Below are positions 16,775 to 22,866 of a stretch of DNA of 41,409 bases, piece by piece; position 1 is the first letter of the stretch, and each line of letters begins with the position of its first letter. Source of the stretch: Fibrobacterota bacterium (GTDB lineage Bacteria > Fibrobacterota > Fibrobacteria > UBA11236). The notes under the pieces were generated by a model. The model ran no database searches. It was not told where the DNA came from and saw only the letters and a program-made list of their open reading frames with translations. Location: positions 1-41,409 of the forward strand of contig JAHFCH010000030.1 of NCBI GenBank assembly GCA_023249635.1, given 5' to 3'. A program made the position numbers and the translations under genes.

Positions 16775-17491
16775 TCAGAACGCCAGTACGTACCCGACCG
16801 AAGCGGACACATTCAGTAAGTCGCTCGGCTTCCGGCCTTCGCCGAACTTCGCGGTTACCTTCGGTTCGAAATTGATTCCATTGAATTCGTTGATGATGAA
16901 GTGGACGGCGCAGGCGCCGGTCACGTCATGCCACAGGTAGGTCCCGTCCGGGAATACGCCGCCCTGCCCCTGCTTGGTCAGCAGGTTCCGCTGGTACGTC
17001 ACGTAGTAGAACTCGTACCCGGCCGAAGGGATGAGTACCAGCTTTTCGCTGCTGAAGATGCGCAAGGCGAAAAGCGGCCCGCCGCCCAATTGGGTGCGGC
17101 TGAAGCTGTTGTATTTCAGGCTGTCCGCCGTGGCGTCCGGCTTGGTTTTCGTATCCTCATGGATGAAATCGGCGCGGATGGCGAAGCTGAAGGTTTTCAG
17201 ATTGTCCGGCTCGATGAATTCGAAGATGCCGTAGGGATGGATGGTGTAGGCTTTGAGGGTGGGGTCGAAGGTAAGCGTATCCTTCAACGGAGCCGCGTAT
17301 TCGAAGCCCAGGGTGGTACGCCCGTCGATGGTGTACTCCATACCGGCGCTGTATTCCGTGATACCGGAATTCCATTTTAAGCCGACATAAGGAACGATAC
17401 CGGAAACCTCGGCCTCGAAAAGCTGCACCTGGGAAAAAACCGGGGCCGACATGAGTGCCATGGCAAGGGGTATGCTTCGTTTCAACACCAT
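16775..17491 (-). CDS. Predicted outer-membrane beta-barrel protein
   Basis: The 238-residue product has a signal peptide (MVLKRSIPLAMALMSAPVFS) and then alternating beta strands rich in aromatic residues and glycine, ending in a terminal phenylalanine (SASVGYVLAF), as expected for proteins handed to the BAM complex. No enzymatic motif is visible. I do not recognise a named family; a small porin-like or structural barrel is the simplest reading. A ribosome site AGGAG lies upstream in the 165-bp gap that follows the kinase gene on the same strand. The neighbouring OmpA-type gene is convergent and separated by a repeat hairpin. Confidence 0.65.
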   Translation of the reverse strand: MVLKRSIPLAMALMSAPVFSQVQLFEAEVSGIVPYVGLKWNSGITEYSAGMEYTIDGRTTLGFEYAAPLKDTLTFDPTLKAYTIHPYGIFEFIEPDNLKTFSFAIRADFIHEDTKTKPDATADSLKYNSFSRTQLGGGPLFALRIFSSEKLVLIPSAGYEFYYVTYQRNLLTKQGQGGVFPDGTYLWHDVTGACAVHFIINEFNGINFEPKVTAKFGEGRKPSDLLNVSASVGYVLAF

Positions 17492-17587
17492 TTTTCCTTA
17501 TGCTCCTGAGGTTGTAGTCACGTTCCCGCAACGATGATCGACAGGCCCCCCGTTGGACGGCGGACTAAAACTTAATTCAGTTATGTT

Positions 17588-17608
17588 AAAAAAAGGCCCT
17601 CTGGGGCT
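17588..17608 (-). terminator. Terminator after the kinase gene
   Basis: On the minus strand a short hairpin AGCCCC-AGA-GGGC is followed by a run of seven T (RC of 17588-17594). It lies about 50 nt after the stop codon of the kinase gene. The stem is short but the T-run is long. Confidence 0.55.
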
Positions 17609-17656
17609 AAAAATAGCGCGTTTCCGAAGATTGCGCTGGCCGCTTCTGACCCCGAT

Positions 17657-19336
17657 CTAGCGATCGAGTTTGAACTTGAATTCGCGGCGGAAGCCCGGGG
17701 TCACGGTTATCACCGTGTCGAAAGGAGGGCTTAGGCGATGGACGATTTCAACATGGCATTTGCCCACCGGCACTTCCAGGAAGGCGTTCATGGGGGTTTC
17801 GCCTTGGGGTTTGCCGTTGATGGTCAAGGCCGCAAAAGGGGGCGCCGATTTGATCAGGACGAAGCCGGTCTGGGGGGCATCCGGTACGTCCTTGGGCGGG
17901 GTGACCACGGGGACCGGACGCGGGTCGGCGATGGGTCGATGGATCGGATGGGGCAGCACCACATCCTTGGGGCGATGGGTATTCGCGATGGCAACCGGAT
18001 CTTCCGTGACCGGGTTGGCAACGGGATTGGGGGTCGGTATCGGGTTCGGGGTAGGCGTCGGCAATCCCGTAGTGGCAGGCACCGGTTGTGGGTTTACGGT
18101 ACCATTGGTGACCGGAGTTTTAGGCCCTGGCCGTACCACTTGGATTGGTTTGACTTCCTCGTCCTTACCGCCGAACCGGGTCCAAAAGATGGCCCCTGCC
18201 AGAACCAGAACGCACAGGGAGAGCAGGACCCCGATCCAGACCACCGGACTGCGGGAGGAAGGTCCCATCGCACCCGTAGTCGCCTGGGTCTGGAAATCGG
18301 CGGGATTGGCCATGGAGCGGGACATGGTATTGCCCCCGCTCATGGTGGAACCGGCCTTGATGATTTGCGATTGGGGGAAACCGCCCAGCGAGGAGCCACC
18401 CTGACGGGGAGGTTTCAACGTCTGCTTGGTCATGCCCGCGGCTTCGGCGATGGTATGCCCGCCGCCCTGGATGCCCAAGGTCTGGATGTAGAGCTTGACG
18501 TGCTCGACAATGTCGACGATGCCATGGGTCCCGAGATAAGCGCGCAACTGGTTGGCGAGCCAACGCGCACCGTCGCCACGATTCTCGGGTTGCTTCTGAA
18601 GCAGGGTATCCACCAGCTTGACCAGGATCGGATCGGCCTGGGGATTGATGTCGACGATGGAGGGGTGCGGCCGTTCGCAAATGTTGCGCATGGTCACCGG
18701 GATGCTCGGTCCGGTGAAAGGCATTTTGGCCGTAAGGATGTAATAGAAGACGCCGCCCAGTGAGAAGATATCCGTCTTGTTGGTGGGCTTGACGCCTTCG
18801 ATTTGCTCGGGCGACATGAAGTTGGGCGAACCGAGCACGGCTCCGGTCTGGGTGCGCGAACCTTCGTCGGCGATATGCGCAATGCCGAAGTCCGCAATCT
18901 TGAGCGTGCCTTCGGAATTGAACATCAGGTTTTCGGGTTTGATGTCGCGGTGCACCACGCCATGCTTCTCGGCCGATGTCAGGCCTTCGGCGGCTTGGCA
19001 TACGATGGCGGCTACCACCGTATTCGGCATGGTCTTACCTTGGGTCGCTCCCGCGATGGCCTGCAGGTTCTGGCCGTCGATGTATTCCATCACCAGAAAC
19101 TGCTGATCGTCCTGGATACCGAAGTCGAACACTTCCACGATGTTGATGTGGCGAAGGGAGGCGATGGTCTTGGCTTCGACGGTGAAGCGATCCATCAGGC
19201 CGGTGTTGGATGAGAGATGGGCCTGGATGACCTTGATTGCGACCAGGCGCTGAAGCAACGGATCCTCGGCGAGGTAGACCGTAGCCATGCCCCCCTGGCC
19301 CAACTGATTCAAGATCCTGTAGCGTCCGTATTCCAT
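17657..19336 (-). CDS. PknB-type Ser/Thr protein kinase with extracytoplasmic PEGA domain
   Basis: The 559-residue protein has a Hanks-type kinase domain at residues about 4-265, with LGQGGMATVY (P-loop), AIKV (catalytic lysine), HRDIKPEN (catalytic loop), DFG and SPEQ. A single transmembrane helix follows at about 365-385. A long Pro/Thr/Asn-rich linker then leads to a C-terminal PEGA domain (about 490-559, APPFAALTINGKPQGETP). The kinase is thus cytoplasmic and the PEGA domain extracytoplasmic, presumably binding a surface ligand. All catalytic residues are present, so it should be active. It may oppose PP2C-type phosphatases such as the one at 2237, but the two are not linked. The gene is divergent from the lipoprotein hydrolase, sharing a 139-bp gap. 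No clear Shine-Dalgarno site precedes the ATG. Confidence 0.92.
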   Translation of the reverse strand: MEYGRYRILNQLGQGGMATVYLAEDPLLQRLVAIKVIQAHLSSNTGLMDRFTVEAKTIASLRHINIVEVFDFGIQDDQQFLVMEYIDGQNLQAIAGATQGKTMPNTVVAAIVCQAAEGLTSAEKHGVVHRDIKPENLMFNSEGTLKIADFGIAHIADEGSRTQTGAVLGSPNFMSPEQIEGVKPTNKTDIFSLGGVFYYILTAKMPFTGPSIPVTMRNICERPHPSIVDINPQADPILVKLVDTLLQKQPENRGDGARWLANQLRAYLGTHGIVDIVEHVKLYIQTLGIQGGGHTIAEAAGMTKQTLKPPRQGGSSLGGFPQSQIIKAGSTMSGGNTMSRSMANPADFQTQATTGAMGPSSRSPVVWIGVLLSLCVLVLAGAIFWTRFGGKDEEVKPIQVVRPGPKTPVTNGTVNPQPVPATTGLPTPTPNPIPTPNPVANPVTEDPVAIANTHRPKDVVLPHPIHRPIADPRPVPVVTPPKDVPDAPQTGFVLIKSAPPFAALTINGKPQGETPMNAFLEVPVGKCHVEIVHRLSPPFDTVITVTPGFRREFKFKLDR

Positions 19337-19475
19337 GTCAGTTCAGGTGCGTCTCTGTCCCCGGCACACGCGCCCACCGATGTGCGGGGTGGCACAACCT
19401 CCGCCGGCGCGGATGGCTAAGATGGTATTCCCATCATCCGCGGCGGCCGAAGCTACCCGGCCAGGAAGGTAGAAA

Positions 19476-20339
19476 ATGTTTTTTCCCATCCTAAGAATTG
19501 TCCCGCTATTCCCGGTCCTATGCACTTGCTTTCTCATGTCCTGCAACCTCGCCGGAGGCCCCGGTAAGAGGGCGAACGGCTTACGTGTCTATTTCGTCGA
19601 CGTGGGGCAAGGCGACGCTTGCGTCTTGCGCACGCCGGAAAACCGGTGGTACATCTACGATATCGGAAATGAGGAGCGGACCCTGATTGCGTTCTTGCGT
19701 CATGTGAGGGCCGACACCTTGCAGGCGGCCGTAATTTCGCATCCGGATTTGGACCATTTTGGGGCATTCCCCGCCCTGCTGCATGATTTCCCAGTGAAAA
19801 AGGTCTACTTGCCCGAGGGGACCAGCACCAACCCGGCCTGGTTGGGGATGATCCGGGATTTAGACGCTTTGGCGGTCGATCGGGAAACCCTGTACGCAGG
19901 AGATATTTTGGCATGGGGCGGTCCGCTGACCGCACGCGTGCTCTGGCCACAACCGCATGCCTCCTTATCCGGCAACGACTTGTCCACGGTGTTGCGCATC
20001 GAGTACGCCGGGAAACGGATCCTGCTTACGGGAGACATAGAGGACGCGGCGGAATCCGCGATCCTGGGCGAAGGCTTCGCGCTCGCCGCCGACATCCTAA
20101 AAGTCGCGCACCATGGCAGCCGCACCTCCAGCAGCCTGGCCTTCATCGCCGCCGTACGCCCAAGTTGGTCCGTGATTTCCTGCGACAGCACCGTATATGG
20201 CCACCCGCACGTGGAAGCGCTGGCGGATTTGGCGGTCGTTATGGGAGGGGAGGAGAGGATTTTAAGGACTGACAGGGAGGGGACGATTGCGTTCGAGTTG
20301 GATGGGGACGGGGTTAGGAGGATTGATCCGTGGCAGTAA
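19476..20339 (+). CDS. Lipidated ComEC-like metallo-beta-lactamase-fold hydrolase
   Basis: The 287-residue product starts with a lipoprotein signal (FLMSC, Cys23) and continues with the hydrolase domain found at the C-terminus of the DNA-uptake channel ComEC. Motifs include VYFVDVGQGDACVL, SHPDLDHFGA (the HxxxDH metal site), NDLSTVLRIEYAGKRILLTGDIED and LKVAHHGSRTSS, followed by VISCDSTVYGHPH. Stand-alone proteins of this type are thought to be secreted nucleases or phosphodiesterases. The membrane channel and OB-fold of ComEC are absent and no competence gene is near. GGAAGG lies 6 nt before the start. The stop is only 6 bp before the left arm of the S23-carrying element. Confidence 0.85.
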   Translation: MFFPILRIVPLFPVLCTCFLMSCNLAGGPGKRANGLRVYFVDVGQGDACVLRTPENRWYIYDIGNEERTLIAFLRHVRADTLQAAVISHPDLDHFGAFPALLHDFPVKKVYLPEGTSTNPAWLGMIRDLDALAVDRETLYAGDILAWGGPLTARVLWPQPHASLSGNDLSTVLRIEYAGKRILLTGDIEDAAESAILGEGFALAADILKVAHHGSRTSSSLAFIAAVRPSWSVISCDSTVYGHPHVEALADLAVVMGGEERILRTDREGTIAFELDGDGVRRIDPWQ

Positions 20340-20345
20340 ACGTTG

Positions 20346-20772
20346 AGGTTTAAGCTCTAAGGTTTAAGGATTGGAAAATCTAGGAGAATTGTATGGCGAA
20401 AATTGAAAGTTACCGGGATTTGATCGTTTGGCAAAAGGCGATGGCCCTAGTCAAAAAAGTTTACCTGTTAACTCGCCAATACCCTCGAGAAGAAATTTAC
20501 GGACTAACTTCGCAGATGCGAAGAGCCGCAGCATCAGTTCCCGCGAATATAGCGGAGGGACGCACGCGGAATCATCGAAAGGAATTCGCAAATTTCCTGG
20601 GGTATGCCAGGGGATCGCTCGCGGAACTCCAAACATTTTTAATCCTATCCGTAAATCTGGAAATCGTAGAACGCGATAAAATCAAAGGACTGTTTTTGGA
20701 TTCAATGGAGTTGGAAAGAATCCTGTCCCGTCTTTCAAAAAATCTTCACTTTAAACCTTAGACCTTAAACCT
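20346..20772. mobile_element. Heptamer inverted-repeat element, copy D, carrying an S23-family gene
   Basis: The left arm is TTTAAGC, TCTAAGG and TTTAAGG at 20349, 20356 and 20363; the right arm is CTTTAAA, CCTTAGA and CCTTAAA at 20749, 20756 and 20763. Positions 20346-20369 and 20749-20772 are complementary at 22 of 24 positions. The arms match those of copies A-C, but the loop is 379 nt and holds the four-helix-bundle gene, which ends inside the right arm. By hand count 20401-20760 is about 44% GC, well below its neighbours (a sample line in the preceding gene is 65%). It fills the space between convergent genes ending at 20339 and 20784. I interpret it as the complete form of a mobile element. 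No transposase or flanking target duplication is visible. Confidence 0.75.
20393..20761 (+). CDS. Four-helix-bundle protein of the S23/IVP family
   Basis: The 122-residue protein has the full family pattern: YRDLIVWQKAMALV, then YGLTSQMRRAAASVPANIAEG, then FLGYARGSLAELQT, predicting four helices. Relatives are encoded in intervening sequences of 23S rRNA genes, and the diversity-generating retroelement accessory protein Avd is a more distant one; they are basic and pentameric in the cases studied and thought to bind nucleic acid. Here the gene is not in rRNA but inside heptamer inverted repeats. Its last codons and stop (FKP then TAG) come from the right arm. AGGAG lies 6 nt before the ATG. 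Base composition is clearly lower in GC than that of neighbouring genes, pointing to separate origin. A role in binding or mobilising its own hairpin is inference. Confidence 0.93.
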   Translation: MAKIESYRDLIVWQKAMALVKKVYLLTRQYPREEIYGLTSQMRRAAASVPANIAEGRTRNHRKEFANFLGYARGSLAELQTFLILSVNLEIVERDKIKGLFLDSMELERILSRLSKNLHFKP

Positions 20773-20783
20773 TTTCCCGGTCC

Positions 20784-21677
20784 TCAACCTTGCAACGCCT
20801 TCTGGATCCTCGTCATTGCCTGCGCCTCATTGGCTGCTTCCAGGCTGTGGGCATCTCTTCCCCTTACGCCCCACTGGACGTAATTCTGACCTTTGAACAA
20901 CGCCAGGGTTTTGGTTCCTAGGATTGCGGAGAGGTGGCTTACGCCACTATCGTTGCCGACGAACAGGGCGGCCTGTGAGAGCAGGCGAGCAAGTTCTACG
21001 GGGCTCTCCGGTTCCATCACGGGAAAGCGCGACGCGAAAATCGATTTCACATCCTGTTCCGCAGGGCCGATAAGGACGCGGGTATCCGGGTAACGGCGGC
21101 TTTTCAACTCGTTGGCGAGAAAGGCGTAGAACTCGGGATCGTAATTCTTGTCCTTGCTGCCCGAGCCCGGATGGATCAGGGCGTAGCCTTGGCGAACCGT
21201 CGCGATGGGGAAATAGAGATCCTCTTCCGGCACGGCAGGCAGGGCGAAATGCGGCAGGCATTGGAGATGGTAGTCCATCGCATGCTCCTGGGCATTATTC
21301 GGGAAGGGCGGGTGGATATGGAACGGTCCGGAGCATTTCTGGTGCAGCAGGGTGCGCAGCTTGGGCTCTTCTTCCATCCACAGCAAGGCCGAAGTCATCC
21401 CGTCCAGCGAGCGGGGCAGCAAGTCGCCCGAGTAGAATTGCAGGAAGTCCTGGGACTCGCAGTCGTAGGCTTCGTCGAGCAGACCCATCTCCGCGGCCAA
21501 CTTCAGGTAGGCCGGCTTTCCCAGGCCGATGAAACGGTGGTCCGAGAATTTCCAGCGAAGGCTGACCAGCGCCGGCCAGGTCATGATGAAATCGCCCAGC
21601 GCGCCGCGATGCGAGAACACGAAGACTTTCGGCTTCGCGTCGGCGGTGGTGGCACGGGGAACGGCGGAAGTGGACAT
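20784..21677 (-). CDS. Glycosyltransferase family 9 (heptosyltransferase-like)
   Basis: The 297-residue protein has the two Rossmann-like halves of GT-B family 9 enzymes, which add heptose or related sugars to lipopolysaccharide. The N-terminal half starts with FVFSHRGALGDFIMTWPAL, the nucleotide-sugar half includes ALIHPGSGSKDKNYDPEFYAFLANEL, and the donor-binding end has LFVGNDSGVSHLSAILGTKTLALF, all typical. The donor and acceptor sugars cannot be told from sequence. It starts 4 bp after the stop of the PRPP-synthetase-like gene, so they are probably cotranscribed with glgP upstream. Its stop lies just past the right arm of the S23 element. Confidence 0.85.
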   Translation of the reverse strand: MSTSAVPRATTADAKPKVFVFSHRGALGDFIMTWPALVSLRWKFSDHRFIGLGKPAYLKLAAEMGLLDEAYDCESQDFLQFYSGDLLPRSLDGMTSALLWMEEEPKLRTLLHQKCSGPFHIHPPFPNNAQEHAMDYHLQCLPHFALPAVPEEDLYFPIATVRQGYALIHPGSGSKDKNYDPEFYAFLANELKSRRYPDTRVLIGPAEQDVKSIFASRFPVMEPESPVELARLLSQAALFVGNDSGVSHLSAILGTKTLALFKGQNYVQWGVRGRDAHSLEAANEAQAMTRIQKALQG

Positions 21678-21681
21678 GGGG

Positions 21682-22839
21682 CTAGTACCGGGACGGCGGG
21701 CGCCAGCGCGGGTTCTTGGAGGACATGTCCACGGAGTAGAAATCCTTCTCGAACTTGGCGGAATTCCGGCCCATGTATTGCAGCAGGAAGCGCGCGATCC
21801 ACTTTTCGATCTTCAGCACCACCAGCTTCTTGCGCAAGCGGCCCTGGGAGTCGCGGTTCAAGATGGTCGGGATGGTGTTGAGGGTGAGGATCTCGTCGAT
21901 GAACGGAGAGTTCAGGTTTTCGCGGGCCTCGGCGCTGGAGAGGAAATGGGTCACGCCGAAGCAGGTCTTGTTGGGATTGCCCTGGCGCAGCAGGCGGCAG
22001 CACTCAACGATCGTCGAACCGGTCCGCACCATGTCGTCCAGCACGATCACATCCTTCCCCTGGATCTGCTCCAGGGAAAGATCGGAATCCTTGCTGACGG
22101 TCATGCTCACCTTGCGCTCGCCATCGCGCACCTTCTCCATGATGATGCGCGAAGTCTTGGGAAGCCCAAGGGAATCGAATACCGCCTTCATGAAGGGCTC
22201 GGCGCCGTGGTCGGGAGCGCACAGGACCAGGTTGTCCCCGTCCTTGCCCGTCACCACCATGTCGGAATAGCGTATGTAGTCGGCGTAGAGATCGGAGGGC
22301 GTAAGGTTGTGGAACTCGCCGTTGAACAGGTACGAGAACAGCTTCTGCACCTTGGACGAGTGGTTGTGCACGGTAATCACCACGTCCACGCCGGCGCTCT
22401 TGAGCACTTCGGCGTAGAGTCGCGCCGTGAACGGTTGGCCGTCGAACTTCTTCATGTCCTCGACGGGACGGCCCTGTTCGTCCGGGCCGCGGTGCGGGCC
22501 GCGATCCTGGGCGCTGAAATAAAGATCCGGCTCGACCAGGATTACCTTGCGGGCCCCGTTGTCCTTGGCCGCGCGGGCCAGCACCAGGTTGCGCATCGCC
22601 AAGCTGCCGCGGGTATGGTTGGTGCCCGAGGAGCAGATGATGATGGTCTTGCCGTTGAGCTGCGCGCCGATCTGGGACAGATCCATTTCATCGCTGATGA
22701 AGCGCGGGCAGAATTCGGTATTGGCGTAGACCTTGAGCGAGATGATGTCCGAGATTTCCTCGGGCTGCCCGCACATGTGGCCGATGTCGATTGCGAAAGG
22801 GTCGTCGGAGACGTTGCTGATGATTATAAAATCTTTCAC
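21682..22839 (-). CDS. Divergent ribose-phosphate pyrophosphokinase-like protein
   Basis: The 385-residue protein has the double phosphoribosyltransferase fold of PRPP synthetase. The PRPP-binding loop is intact in VIVLDDMVRTGST, and an N-terminal half resembling the regulatory domain includes KTIIICSSGTNHTRGSLAMRNLVLARAAKDNGA. It is about 70 residues longer than usual. The canonical flexible-loop RQDRK region reads AQDRGPHRGPDEQGRP with an insertion, and the usual DLHADQIQGFF is replaced by TVHNHSSKVQKLF. It may be a specialised or regulatory paralogue rather than the housekeeping enzyme. The start is a GTG with GGAGGG 12 nt upstream, 27 bp after glgP. The operon glgP, this gene and the glycosyltransferase suggests sugar-phosphate metabolism. 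Confidence 0.75.
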   Translation of the reverse strand: MKDFIIISNVSDDPFAIDIGHMCGQPEEISDIISLKVYANTEFCPRFISDEMDLSQIGAQLNGKTIIICSSGTNHTRGSLAMRNLVLARAAKDNGARKVILVEPDLYFSAQDRGPHRGPDEQGRPVEDMKKFDGQPFTARLYAEVLKSAGVDVVITVHNHSSKVQKLFSYLFNGEFHNLTPSDLYADYIRYSDMVVTGKDGDNLVLCAPDHGAEPFMKAVFDSLGLPKTSRIIMEKVRDGERKVSMTVSKDSDLSLEQIQGKDVIVLDDMVRTGSTIVECCRLLRQGNPNKTCFGVTHFLSSAEARENLNSPFIDEILTLNTIPTILNRDSQGRLRKKLVVLKIEKWIARFLLQYMGRNSAKFEKDFYSVDMSSKNPRWRPPSRY

Positions 22840-22866
22840 TAGCTACCGGGACCCTCCGTTAAAACT

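Noticed and set aside
20393-20761. Diversity-generating retroelement accessory gene (Avd)
   Set aside because: Avd is related to this protein family, but there is no reverse transcriptase, template repeat or variable repeat in the window, and the repeats here are short inverted heptamers.
2155-20772. CRISPR array or telomere-like repeat
   Set aside because: The 7-bp units have no spacers between them and occur as inverted pairs at gene ends, with no cas genes. The resemblance to telomeric heptamers is superficial because the arrays are internal and only two to four units long.
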